Shown one piece after another: positions 42,657-51,337 of a DNA stretch of 64,000 bases. The notes below the pieces were generated by a model, which saw nothing but the letters and a program-made list of their open reading frames with translations, made no database searches and had not been told where the DNA came from. Origin of the DNA: Clostridiales bacterium (GTDB taxonomy: Bacteria; Bacillota; Clostridia; Oscillospirales; Oscillospiraceae). The stretch is from assembly GCA_004551945.1 (NCBI GenBank), contig SFPN01000006.1, forward strand, positions 12,295-76,294. The letters run 5' to 3'. Position 1 is the first letter of the stretch, and each line of letters starts with the position of its first letter. A program made the translations under genes and the position numbers.

Positions 42657-43694
42657 GTGAAAAGACCACCAAAAAAGCACAGAGCGCTGAAAGTGACAGG
42701 CATTGTTCTCAGCATCCTTTTGGCTCTTGGAGCAGGATCATATTTCTATGTTACAACCCAGCCGCAAATCGTTGTCGGCATGATCCAAAAAGGGATATAT
42801 GGCGACAGCAGCCCCAACTCCTTTGAACCCCTGAACACGCCGGGCAAGGGCGTAACGGCGATTGGACAGTATAAACTCAATGACATTGCCTATGGTACGG
42901 AATATCCCAACAGCTTTCTGGATATTACCTATCCGGATTCCAATACAGAAATCGACCGTCCCACGTTGTTCTATTTCCACGGCGGCGGATTTTTTTGTGG
43001 AAGCAAGAATATGGGTGACCCCATGGCCGCCAACGAAACAACGGCGCTGCTTGACGATCTCTGTGCACAGGGGTACAACCTTGTCAATGTGGATTATGCC
43101 CTTGTTCCGGATCATCATTTCCCGGTTCCGTTAGTTCAGATGAACGATGCGATCCGCTTTATTGCGGAACATCAGGATGCGTACCACATCAACATGGACA
43201 ACATCATTCTGATGGGCAGTTCCGCCGGAGCGATCATGACCGCACAGTACGGTACGGTCCTATCAAACCCTGCGTATGCGGCGCTTCTGGGCATTGAGCC
43301 GGCATTGAACCCGGAACAGGTTTCCGCGGTGGTCATTGACGATGCCCCAATCGATTACAGGAATATGGTTCTGGGCTGTAAAATGCTGGTAGGCAACTAT
43401 GTCAAAGGTTCCATCTATTTGAATGAAGATGAGCTGCATCGTTACGAGTGCATTCCGCACATGACTTCGGATTATCCTGCTGCGTTTCTGCTGGGCAGCG
43501 AGTATCGAAATGATATGATTGCGATGGCCGAAAAACTGAACGGGGTGGCCGTCGAGCACATTCTGGTCGATCCGCTTGCAGAGCACGGGGAGAAAAAGCC
43601 CCATTGCTTTGTGGCAAATGAACGAATCGATCCGGTCGCAACGGAAGCGTTCAATAGACTGACAGAGTTTCTGAACGAGAAAACGAAAGGATGA
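42657..43694 (+). CDS. Membrane-anchored alpha/beta hydrolase (esterase/lipase)
   Basis: 345 residues. An N-terminal signal anchor (about residues 12-32) leads to a hormone-sensitive-lipase-like domain: oxyanion HGGG in FYFHGGGFF, nucleophile GSSAG, and a C-terminal acid/His region near EHGEKKPHCF. It is likely extracellular and attached to the membrane. GTG 42657 follows GAGGAG. It is 40 bases after degV and may be in one operon. Confidence 0.87.
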   Translation: MKRPPKKHRALKVTGIVLSILLALGAGSYFYVTTQPQIVVGMIQKGIYGDSSPNSFEPLNTPGKGVTAIGQYKLNDIAYGTEYPNSFLDITYPDSNTEIDRPTLFYFHGGGFFCGSKNMGDPMAANETTALLDDLCAQGYNLVNVDYALVPDHHFPVPLVQMNDAIRFIAEHQDAYHINMDNIILMGSSAGAIMTAQYGTVLSNPAYAALLGIEPALNPEQVSAVVIDDAPIDYRNMVLGCKMLVGNYVKGSIYLNEDELHRYECIPHMTSDYPAAFLLGSEYRNDMIAMAEKLNGVAVEHILVDPLAEHGEKKPHCFVANERIDPVATEAFNRLTEFLNEKTKG

Positions 43695-43743
43695 AAACAG
43701 CAATACGCAGCCTTCCATCCTTTCTTTCATGAATTATAAATAA

Positions 43744-43779
43744 GGGGCTGCCGCAGAATGCAGATTCTGCGGCAGCCCC
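43744..43779. terminator. Bidirectional terminator
   Basis: GGGGCTGCCGCAGAAT (43744-43759) and its perfect complement (43764-43779) around GCAG, between the esterase gene and the convergent aspartoacylase-like operon. Confidence 0.88.
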
Positions 43780-43842
43780 TTTGGTTATCTTGAATCAATG
43801 ATTTTCTGACGGTAATCCCGGTCCGCTGGGTGCCCTCTTACC

Positions 43843-44778
43843 TCATCCCTCCGGCAGAATGCGGAAGGCCACCTCATGACCACTGATGAGCTGGGCGTGG
43901 TGGAGGAAAAACACCTGGCCGGAACAGTCCGCCCGAAGGGTCTCCAGCACGGTGCAGGTGCAGGGGTCCACGATCTCTCCCAGCACATCGCCCGGGCGGA
44001 CCCGGTCCCCGGGCCAGCGGACCGGCAGCAGCAGACCGCCGGCAGCGGAAATCACGCTGTGAAGCTCCCCTTCCCGGAACAGCACCGGCGGCACGGCGGG
44101 GGCCAGAACCTTCTGCCGGGACAGCCCCTGGACCGCCAGGAACCGCAGGATGGCGTCCACCGCCTGCCGGGCGTCCGCCGGGTCGATGCACTCTGTCTCA
44201 TGGGTGTACAGGGAGAAGGCCTGGGTCTCCCAGATCTGCCAGTTGTAGTTGAGGGTGGTGGTGTCATAGGGCTGGGGGGTCCGGAGCAGCACATAGGGCA
44301 GGCCGAAGGCCAGGGCTTCCTCTCCCTGCTGGTAGCCCGTCTCCATGATGCGCACATGGGGGAGCAGATCCCCCGCCAGGTAAAAGCTGGTGAGATGGAC
44401 CCCGTACCGGTAGCCCTGGAGGGCGTCGAAAACCCGGGCGGCAATCCGCTGGGTGCTCTCCCCCTGGTCATAGCCGGGAAACATCCGGTTGATATCCGTG
44501 TTGTCCGCCGCCCAGAACCGGCGGCCCACGTTCATGGAGACCTGGTTGGCGCAGGGCACCACCAAAATCCCGCAGTCTTCCGCCAGCAGGCCGTCCTTCT
44601 CCAGCTTCTCCAGGGCCCGGATCAGCCGGGCACAGATGTACATCTGCTGGATCTCGTTGCCCCGGAGGGCTCCCATCACCGCCAGGCTCTTCTCCCCAGG
44701 CGTTCCAAAATACCAGCCCTTCACCGGCTGGGCGTGCCGGTAAGGGGTGTCTACCTGAAATAAAATCTCTTCTCTCAT
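43843..44778 (-). CDS. Succinylglutamate desuccinylase/aspartoacylase family protein (second copy)
   Basis: 311 residues. It resembles AstE/AspA zinc hydrolases, but the usual zinc motif GxHGxE reads GALRGNE here, so the first His ligand is missing; NTDINRMFPG (the family NRxFPG) is kept. The C-terminal half keeps the beta-barrel with biotinyl-like fold (GDRVRPGDVLGEIVD). The missing ligand suggests altered metal binding or a regulatory partner for the neighbour at 44775, whose start it overlaps by four bases. Confidence 0.78.
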   Translation of the reverse strand: MREEILFQVDTPYRHAQPVKGWYFGTPGEKSLAVMGALRGNEIQQMYICARLIRALEKLEKDGLLAEDCGILVVPCANQVSMNVGRRFWAADNTDINRMFPGYDQGESTQRIAARVFDALQGYRYGVHLTSFYLAGDLLPHVRIMETGYQQGEEALAFGLPYVLLRTPQPYDTTTLNYNWQIWETQAFSLYTHETECIDPADARQAVDAILRFLAVQGLSRQKVLAPAVPPVLFREGELHSVISAAGGLLLPVRWPGDRVRPGDVLGEIVDPCTCTVLETLRADCSGQVFFLHHAQLISGHEVAFRILPEG

Positions 44779-45695
44779 AGGCCGCCTCCCAGAATCCGGG
44801 CGATCAGGGAACCCTCATACACCACAGGATACTCCCGCAGGGTAAAGAGCAGTCCCGACGCCGGGCTTTTCAAGGTCTCCAGGGTCTCCCCGGTGAGGGG
44901 GTCTGCCACCACGCCCAGGGTCTGATCCCGCTCCACATGGGCGGCATGATCCACCGCGGGGATGAAGATGCCGGAGCGGGCGGCGTTTACAAAGGACACG
45001 CTGCCGTCGCTGCTGACGAGGGGAGGCGCCACCGGCATCACCGGCGCCGTCCACATGCCCAGGTGGGCCATGAGGGAGAGCAGGCCCCGCAGCAGCTGGT
45101 CCCCATAGGTCCGGGTCAGCCGCAGGCCAATGCCCATCTCCACCACCAGGGTGGGGGTGCCCAGGGCGTTGAGGCTGTGGGCCAGGGTGGACTCCAGCAC
45201 GGTAGCCGCGCCGTGAATCCAGATCAGATCCATGTTCAGCCGCTGGGCCAGGGGCACCAGGCGCTGGGCGGTGTCCTCATTGATGCGCACCTGGGGGATT
45301 TCCCGGAGAAACACGTTGCTGGCGTGGATATCCACGCACACATCTGCCCCGGACAGATCCTGAATGAGTTTGGCCGCCACATACTCCGACATGGACCCGC
45401 CCTCGCTGCCGGGGAAGGTCCGGTTCATGTCCAGGTCGCACAGGGGGATACCCCGGGTCATGGTGCTGATGCCCAGAGGGTTCAGGGCAGGATAGAGATC
45501 CACGGTGCCCTGGAGGTGCTCCGGGTGCTCGTTCAGAATTCCGGCCAGCCGCCAGGCCACATACTGTCCCTCCAGCTCGTCCCCGTGGGTGCCGGTGACT
45601 ACACAGAGCCGTTTGCCGCCGCTGCCAATGCGGTTCTTTTGAATCACCAGGTCCTCCCCCACCGCCAGGGGAAGCTGTACCACGTTTTCGATCAT
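44775..45695 (-). CDS. Succinylglutamate desuccinylase/aspartoacylase family protein
   Basis: 306 residues. The zinc motif VTGTHGDELEG is intact (H and E), the second His is in VCVDIHAS, and NRTFPG is present. These carboxypeptidase-like enzymes remove an acyl group from an amino acid. ATG 45695 is chosen since it lies after the transglutaminase stop; the upstream frame lies inside that gene. It pairs with the divergent copy downstream. Confidence 0.87.
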   Translation of the reverse strand: MIENVVQLPLAVGEDLVIQKNRIGSGGKRLCVVTGTHGDELEGQYVAWRLAGILNEHPEHLQGTVDLYPALNPLGISTMTRGIPLCDLDMNRTFPGSEGGSMSEYVAAKLIQDLSGADVCVDIHASNVFLREIPQVRINEDTAQRLVPLAQRLNMDLIWIHGAATVLESTLAHSLNALGTPTLVVEMGIGLRLTRTYGDQLLRGLLSLMAHLGMWTAPVMPVAPPLVSSDGSVSFVNAARSGIFIPAVDHAAHVERDQTLGVVADPLTGETLETLKSPASGLLFTLREYPVVYEGSLIARILGGGL

Positions 45696-45715
45696 ACTAC
45701 CAACTTCTTTCTCTC

Positions 45716-46492
45716 TCACTGCTGCCGGCTGACCCGCATGAACACCCGCTGGGTCTGCTCCGGCGGGCCGAAAAACACGCCCCGCTCCATGGGGCAGTCC
45801 CAATAGTCCCGGCCCACCCCAAAGCGGAGGTAGCTCTCGTCGGTCCACCGGTTCCGGGTGGGGTCGATGCCCACCCAGAAGCCCTTCAGCCAGACCTCGC
45901 ACCAGGCGTGGCTGGCCCCTTCTCCCTCGGGCAGGCCGTTTACATACCGGGCCGCCAGCCCCGCGCGTCTGGCCAGGGCCAGATAGACATGGGCGAAGTC
46001 CTGGCAGACCCCCCGCCCGGTGTTAAAGGCCTGGGCCGCCGTGGTGGTCACTCCGGTCTCCCCCGGGGCGTAGGTCATGTGGTTCCGCACCTCCTGGGCC
46101 AGGGTCCAGGCCCGCTCCGCCGGGTTCTCCGGCAGGGGCAGGGTTTTCAGCCAGGCCTCCATGGCCGGGTTTACGGCCGTGCAGGCCGAGGGGTACCGGA
46201 AGACCGGGTGGCAGGGCTCCTCCACCCGGCGGCTCAGATCCAGCCGGGCCGTGCCCTGGACCGTGTATCGGAAGTGGTCGTGGGGCTCCTCCACCTGGCC
46301 GATTTGCAGCAAATTTCCAAATCCGTCCCGCTGACGGGCATAGGGAACCCGGGGGTCCAGGTCCAGGGTCACATCCAGAATCTCCTGACCGGGAAAGGTG
46401 GGGGGCAGGCAGCGCAGGACAAAGGCGTGCTGGGTCACCGGCCCGCCGAAGGTCAGGGAAATATCATAGTAAAAGTGCAGGTCCCGTTTCAT
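45716..46492 (-). CDS. Transglutaminase-like cysteine protease
   Basis: 258 residues. N-terminal beta domain (YYDISLTFGGPV), then the transglutaminase triad: Cys in GRGVCQDFAHV, His in ASHAWCEVWL, Asp in GIDPTRN. Such proteins often lie with ATP-grasp/alpha-E pairs. It overlaps the ATP-grasp gene by four bases. Confidence 0.92.
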   Translation of the reverse strand: MKRDLHFYYDISLTFGGPVTQHAFVLRCLPPTFPGQEILDVTLDLDPRVPYARQRDGFGNLLQIGQVEEPHDHFRYTVQGTARLDLSRRVEEPCHPVFRYPSACTAVNPAMEAWLKTLPLPENPAERAWTLAQEVRNHMTYAPGETGVTTTAAQAFNTGRGVCQDFAHVYLALARRAGLAARYVNGLPEGEGASHAWCEVWLKGFWVGIDPTRNRWTDESYLRFGVGRDYWDCPMERGVFFGPPEQTQRVFMRVSRQQ

Positions 46493-48456
46493 ACCCGGAA
46501 CAGGCCCTCCACGCTGTGGAGAAGGGTGACGGAGTCCACCTGCTCCCCCTGGACCGTCCGGCGGGCGATCACTTCCAGGGCGTCCTTTTCCGGGGGCAGG
46601 TCGGTTTTATACAGGCGGTTGAGGAGCTTCTGCAGCTCCAGCTCCAGACGCTCGGCCTGCCAGCCCAGGCGGAGCATCAGGCTGATGCGCTCCACCAGGG
46701 CGCCGACCTTGGTGATGTTCCGGGCGGCCTCCACCTCCACGGAGTCGTCGAAGCTGCCCCGGAAGGCCATAATGTCGTCCAGCACCCACTGGAGCTCCAC
46801 CCCGGGGCTGTCGCTGCGGGAGGCCAGGTCCATGGCGCTGTGGGCCATCTGGAGATAGGCCAGGGTGGCGCTGGTGATGGTCTCCCGGAGGACCATACCG
46901 TTGCCCAGCATGGCCTCCACGCTGGACTGGATGGAGCAGGGGGAAAGGGTGTCGAAGAAGTACCGGCGGCAGAAGTCGTCGCCGTCCTTATAGTCGCAGG
47001 GTATCCCCATTTTTGCGCAGAAGGTCTGGTAATCCACCGTTTTACCGTCGATGAGACGGTCGTATTGCTTCATCATGTACTGGGTGGTGGTGTACACCCG
47101 CTCGGCGTACCGCCCCAGCCAGAACAGGCGGTTCTGTTTGCTCAGTGTGACAGTATCCATGTGTCCTTGAAGCCTCCCTCCCTGAGAAGAATTGACGATA
47201 AAGCTGTCCGGGTTCCGGGAGAACCGGGTCAGGCCGCTGGACCAGACCCTGGTCTCCTCACCGCCGGAGAGAACAAAGGCCCGCAGGTCGGCTTTCCGCT
47301 CCACCTGGGTCTCCCCTTCCACAATGGGCAGGTCCTGGAAGTCGATGACCTCCTGGGCGATGAACCGGCGGGGCTGGGCCAGGATGGTCTCCCGCAGGTC
47401 CGCCAGCTGCTGGGATGTCAGTTTATTGCCGAAAACCACCCCGTAGCCCCCGGCCTCCGCCACGTCCTTGATGACCAGGGTGTCCATGTGCTCCAGCACA
47501 TACTTCCGGTCCTCCTCATAGAAAGGCAGATAGGTGGGGGCGTTGCAGAGGACGGGTTCCTCCTTTAAATAATAGCGGATCATCTTGGGCACGAAATAGT
47601 AGATGCCCTTGTCGTCGGCCACCCCGTTGCCGAAGGCATTCATCACCGCCACGTTCCCCGCCCGGTAGGCAGCCATCAGGTTGGGGATACCGATGAGGGA
47701 TTCCGGCACAAAGGCCAGGGGATCCATGTACTCGTCGGACACCCGGCGGTAGAGAGCGCCTACCCGCTGGTCCCCCTTGGTGGAGCGGAAATAGAGCACG
47801 CTGTCCCGCACATACAGGTCCCCAGCCTCTGCCAGCACCGCCCCGGCCTGCTCGGCCAGATAGGAGTGCTCAAAATAGGCGGCGTTGTACCGACCGGGAG
47901 TAAACACCACGTTGATGCCGCCGGTGTTCACGCTGTCCATGGTGCGGCGAAGAAGCTGGCCATAGTCCCGGTTGTCCAGCACGTCGTTGTGCCGGAAGGT
48001 GTCCGGGCTGCACCGGCGGCACAGCGCCCGGGCGATGAGGGGGTAGGAGGCCCCGGAAGGGATGCGCAGGTTATCCTCCAGGATGTACCACACCCCGTCC
48101 TTGCCCTTCACCAGGTCGATGCCGGAGATGTGGCTGTACACCCCTTTCACCGGGAGAATCCCCTCGCACTGGGGCAGGTAGCCTGGGGATCGGTAAACGA
48201 AGTCCTCCGGCACCACCCCGTCGGCGATGATGCGCTTGTCTCCGTAAACGTCCCGCAGAAACAGGTTCAGGGCGTTCACCCGCTGGATCAGGCCCCGCTC
48301 CAGACTGCTCCACTCCTGGGCTGTGATGACCCGCGGGATGGCGTCAAATGGGAAGAGCCGCTCCTGAAATTCCCCATTTTTGTAGATCCCGAATTTTACC
48401 CCGTACCGGGCCAGCTGCTGGTTGATCTGCTGCTCGTGACGGATTAAATCATTCAT
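46489..48456 (-). CDS. Circularly permuted ATP-grasp fused to an alpha-E domain
   Basis: 655 residues. Residues 1 to about 350 are a circularly permuted ATP-grasp (DVYGDKRIIADG, GIDLVKGKDGVWYILEDNLRIPSGASY). From about 380 (QEVIDFQDLPIVEG...) it ends near DSFIVNSSQGG. An alpha-E helical domain follows (LSKQNRLFWLGRYAERVYTTTQYMMKQYDRL...). The two are usually separate genes. The ATP-grasp part likely forms peptide or amide bonds. It heads the operon with transglutaminase and two aspartoacylase-like genes. Confidence 0.88.
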   Translation of the reverse strand: MNDLIRHEQQINQQLARYGVKFGIYKNGEFQERLFPFDAIPRVITAQEWSSLERGLIQRVNALNLFLRDVYGDKRIIADGVVPEDFVYRSPGYLPQCEGILPVKGVYSHISGIDLVKGKDGVWYILEDNLRIPSGASYPLIARALCRRCSPDTFRHNDVLDNRDYGQLLRRTMDSVNTGGINVVFTPGRYNAAYFEHSYLAEQAGAVLAEAGDLYVRDSVLYFRSTKGDQRVGALYRRVSDEYMDPLAFVPESLIGIPNLMAAYRAGNVAVMNAFGNGVADDKGIYYFVPKMIRYYLKEEPVLCNAPTYLPFYEEDRKYVLEHMDTLVIKDVAEAGGYGVVFGNKLTSQQLADLRETILAQPRRFIAQEVIDFQDLPIVEGETQVERKADLRAFVLSGGEETRVWSSGLTRFSRNPDSFIVNSSQGGRLQGHMDTVTLSKQNRLFWLGRYAERVYTTTQYMMKQYDRLIDGKTVDYQTFCAKMGIPCDYKDGDDFCRRYFFDTLSPCSIQSSVEAMLGNGMVLRETITSATLAYLQMAHSAMDLASRSDSPGVELQWVLDDIMAFRGSFDDSVEVEAARNITKVGALVERISLMLRLGWQAERLELELQKLLNRLYKTDLPPEKDALEVIARRTVQGEQVDSVTLLHSVEGLFRV

Positions 48457-48473
48457 TTCTGCTCACCATCCTT

Positions 48474-48527
48474 TGTAAAAAAAGAGCATGGCAACGGCGT
48501 CCTGCTGACGCCGTTGCCATGCTCTTT
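48474..48527 (-). terminator. Strong intrinsic terminator in the leader of the ATP-grasp operon
   Basis: AAAGAGCATGGCAACGGCGT (48481-48500) begins a perfect 21-bp stem with 48507-48527. On the minus strand seven T residues follow, and the ATP-grasp ATG is only about 20 bases further. It ends the cupin operon or attenuates the ATP-grasp operon, since no space for a promoter remains after it. Confidence 0.88.
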
Positions 48528-48684
48528 ATGTGCGTTCATTATAAAACCGGAGACCGGGCCCCGTCAAGGGAAACCGGCGGGCAGAGGCCAGAATATCCCT
48601 AATGACGAAGAATCTACCACAGAATCCCGTGGGTTTTGTGTGTTTCTTCCTGGTTGACCAATTGGGGGGAACCCGCTCCTCTTC

Positions 48685-49110
48685 TTATCCGTTGGCTTCC
48701 GTCTCCAGGGCGCAGTAGGCCGCTTCATCCACCGGCTCCAGCCACTGGCTTTCCGTGTGTTCCCCGGGGACCTCCACCGCCAGGTGGGTAAACCAGCTGT
48801 CCGCCGCCGCCCCGTGCCAGTGCTTGACCCCAGGGGGGATCACCACCACGTCCCCTGGTCGAAGGGCCCGGGCCGGCTCGCCCCAGGCCTGGTACCAGCC
48901 CCGGCCGTCGGTGCAGAGCAGAATCTGCCCGCCGCCGGTTTCCGCCTGGTGGATGTGCCAGTTGTTCCGGCAGCCCGGCTCAAAGGTCACGTTGCCGATG
49001 GGAACGCCCCCCGTGGTGAGCATGCTCAGATAGCTCTGGCCCACAAAGTACCGGGCATAGGCGTCGTTGGGGCCGCCCATGGGAAACAGGGGAGAATGGT
49101 TCTCTTTCAT
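48685..49110 (-). CDS. Cupin domain protein
   Basis: 141 residues. The cupin motif 1 has histidines in NNWHIHQAETGGGQILL and motif 2 in PGVKHWHGA. It resembles the small cupins that accompany carboxymuconolactone decarboxylase family genes, whose stop overlaps its start by four bases. Confidence 0.9.
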   Translation of the reverse strand: MKENHSPLFPMGGPNDAYARYFVGQSYLSMLTTGGVPIGNVTFEPGCRNNWHIHQAETGGGQILLCTDGRGWYQAWGEPARALRPGDVVVIPPGVKHWHGAAADSWFTHLAVEVPGEHTESQWLEPVDEAAYCALETEANG

Positions 49111-49844
49111 GATTTGCGCTCCTTTCCTTGCTCTGCTGCCTGACGGATGCAGGTCAGCGCGTTGAGACTGCGGGGATAGCCAATGTAGGGCAGGCACTGG
49201 GAAACGACCTGGATGAGAAAGGCCCGGTCATTTCCAATCCCCATGTTGGCGGCGGCATGGCCGGTGAGCTGAGGCTCGCAGCCGCCCTGGGCCGCCAGGA
49301 AGCAGAAGGTGATCATCTCCCGCTGCCGGGCGTCCAGCCCGCCGCGGGTGTAATAGTCCCCGAAGCAGTTGGCTGCCAGCCAGCGGTTGATGTGGCGGCT
49401 CTCCTCCGGGCCGGACTGCCAGAAGTTCCGCATCCCCTCGCCGAAAATCTCCACCTGAGCCTGGGTGCCCGCCTCCCGCCGGGTTTCCGGGGTGGTGGTC
49501 CCCTGTCCTTCCAGGGGCAGGGCGATCCCTCGGGTCCGGAAGACCTCGTTGGTCAGGTTCAGGAAGGGAAGGGTCCGGCCCAGCCCCAGGTAGGCCGTGG
49601 CCTGATAGACGACCTCTTTCACCTCCACGGGCGTCACGCCGCTGTCCAGCGCCCCGGGGAGCATGGACCGGAAGGCCTCCGTCCCCTGGCAGCCCATGAG
49701 GGCAGCCAGAACGGCCATGGACCGGGTGCGGCCGTCCAAATCTCCCTGCTGAACAACCTCATCAAAGGCAAACCGGGAAAACAGATCCCAAAACTCCGGG
49801 TCGGTCTCCGGCAGGCCGGTTTCCGCAAAGGCTGTTACATCCAT
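49107..49844 (-). CDS. Carboxymuconolactone decarboxylase family protein, two domains
   Basis: 245 residues with two CMD domains, the first around RTRSMAVLAALMGCQG, the second around REMITFCFLAAQGGCEPQL. The second has FCFLAAQGGC, a Cys separated from the usual CxxC spacing, so peroxidase-type activity is doubtful. ATG 49844 overlaps the flavodoxin gene by ten bases. Confidence 0.88.
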   Translation of the reverse strand: MDVTAFAETGLPETDPEFWDLFSRFAFDEVVQQGDLDGRTRSMAVLAALMGCQGTEAFRSMLPGALDSGVTPVEVKEVVYQATAYLGLGRTLPFLNLTNEVFRTRGIALPLEGQGTTTPETRREAGTQAQVEIFGEGMRNFWQSGPEESRHINRWLAANCFGDYYTRGGLDARQREMITFCFLAAQGGCEPQLTGHAAANMGIGNDRAFLIQVVSQCLPYIGYPRSLNALTCIRQAAEQGKERKS

Positions 49845-50335
49845 TGCTTCAGCGCCTCCTTCGACTGGGCGGCAAAGCTGCCGTGGATGGGCAGGCCTTC
49901 CTCCACCCGGGCTCCGGGACACAGCCGCCGGATATCTTCTGCACTCCTGCCCATCCCGCTGCCCTCGTGGGTGCAGAAGGGCTTGATGGTCTTGCCGGTA
50001 AAGTCCAGCCCCTCCAGGAAGGTGAACACCGGCATGGGCAGGGTGCCCCAGTAGTTGGGGTAGCCCAGATAGATGGTGTCGTAGCCCTCCAGGCTCTCCG
50101 GATGCGCCTTCAGTGCCGGGCGGGCGTCCCTCTTCTGGTCCTCCTGGGCCTGGGCGATGCACTCGTTATAGTCCCTGGAATAGGGCTGGACAGGCTCAAT
50201 CCGGAACAGGTCGGCCCCGGTGAGTGCCCGGAGCAGGTTCGCGGCGATCTCAGTGTTTCCCACCTTGACGCTCCGGATGGCCCCGTTAAAATAGTTCTCA
50301 TCCGCCCGGGAAAAATAGGCAATCAATGCTCTCAT
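49835..50335 (-). CDS. Flavodoxin
   Basis: 166 residues. FMN phosphate loop is AYFSRADEN with the later LGYPNYWGTLPMPVFTF as in the YqjG-like/flavodoxin_4 group. ATG 50335 follows GGAGG. It lies between an aldo/keto reductase and the CMD gene. Confidence 0.88.
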   Translation of the reverse strand: MRALIAYFSRADENYFNGAIRSVKVGNTEIAANLLRALTGADLFRIEPVQPYSRDYNECIAQAQEDQKRDARPALKAHPESLEGYDTIYLGYPNYWGTLPMPVFTFLEGLDFTGKTIKPFCTHEGSGMGRSAEDIRRLCPGARVEEGLPIHGSFAAQSKEALKQWM

Positions 50336-50353
50336 ACACAATCCCTCCTGCAT

Positions 50354-51196
50354 TTACCGCACAATGCTCATGAACCACTCCACCGTCTCCGGGTCCTGGT
50401 GGGAGAAGAACAGGCTCTTGCCCGTGTCCAGGGCCTCCAGCCGGGCCATCTCCTCCGGGGTCAGGGTGAAGTCAAAGACGTTGAAATTCTCCTGCATCCG
50501 TTCCTTTTTTACGGTCTTGGGGATGACCACCACCCCCTGCTGAATCAAAAACCGCAGGGCAGTCTGGGCAGGGGTCTTGCCATGGGCACCACCGATCTCC
50601 TTAAGCACCGGGTTCCGGAAGAAATCCAGTTTCCCCTCGGCAAAGGGCCCCCAGGACTCCAGCTGGGCGCCGTACTTCCGCAAAACGGCGGCGGCCTGCT
50701 TCTGCTGCTGGAACAGGTGGGTCTCCACCTGGTTGACGGCCGGGGGAATCTGGCAGAAGCTCGCCAGGTCGATAAACCGGTCCGGGTAGAAGTTGGACAC
50801 CCCGATGGCCCGGGCCTTTCCGGCGCGGCAGGCCTCCTCCATGGCCCGGTAGGTGCCATAGTAGTCGTTGAAGGGCTGGTGGATCAGCAGCAGGTCCACA
50901 TAATTGGTTTGCAGCTTATTCAGGGAGTCCTCGATGGAAGCCTTGGCCTTCTCATATCCTCCGTTGGTGATCCAGACCTTGGTGGTGAGAAACAGCTCCT
51001 CCCGGGGCAGACCGCACCGGGCTGCCGCCCGGCCCACCCCCTCCTCGTTGCCGTAGGCCTGGGCGGTGTCGATGCTGCGGTAGCCGGTCTCGATGGCCTC
51101 CAGCACGCAGCGCTCCGTCTCGGCAGGGTCCACCTGATAGACCCCGTAGCCCAGCATGGGCATTTTTACGCCATTGTTCAGTGTGACATATTCCAT
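50354..51196 (-). CDS. Aldo/keto reductase
   Basis: 280 residues. The catalytic tetrad is present: D in RSIDTAQAYGNE with Y, K in TTKVWITN, H in LLIHQPF. NADP-binding VIPKTVKKERMQEN follows. ATG 51196 has GGAGG upstream; the longer frame is a shadow across the LysR gene. First gene of the operon controlled by the divergent LysR regulator. Confidence 0.93.
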   Translation of the reverse strand: MEYVTLNNGVKMPMLGYGVYQVDPAETERCVLEAIETGYRSIDTAQAYGNEEGVGRAAARCGLPREELFLTTKVWITNGGYEKAKASIEDSLNKLQTNYVDLLLIHQPFNDYYGTYRAMEEACRAGKARAIGVSNFYPDRFIDLASFCQIPPAVNQVETHLFQQQKQAAAVLRKYGAQLESWGPFAEGKLDFFRNPVLKEIGGAHGKTPAQTALRFLIQQGVVVIPKTVKKERMQENFNVFDFTLTPEEMARLEALDTGKSLFFSHQDPETVEWFMSIVR

Positions 51197-51260
51197 GGTG
51201 TAACCTCCCTGTGTCAGCGGGTTTGTTTCCTCTTCTGCCTGTATTGTACCCCTTCCCCGC

Positions 51261-51289
51261 TTGACCCGGAAGAACAGATATGGTAACAT
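51261..51289 (+). promoter_or_regulatory. Promoter of the LysR-type gene
   Basis: TTGACC (51261-51266), 17-base spacer, TAACAT (51284-51289). The 140-bp gap to the aldo/keto reductase also holds TACAAT on the minus strand as its possible -10. Confidence 0.6.
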
Positions 51290-51337
51290 CGTATGAACCA
51301 AAAGGCAAAACCCAATTGCTGCGCAGGAGGTGCCCTC

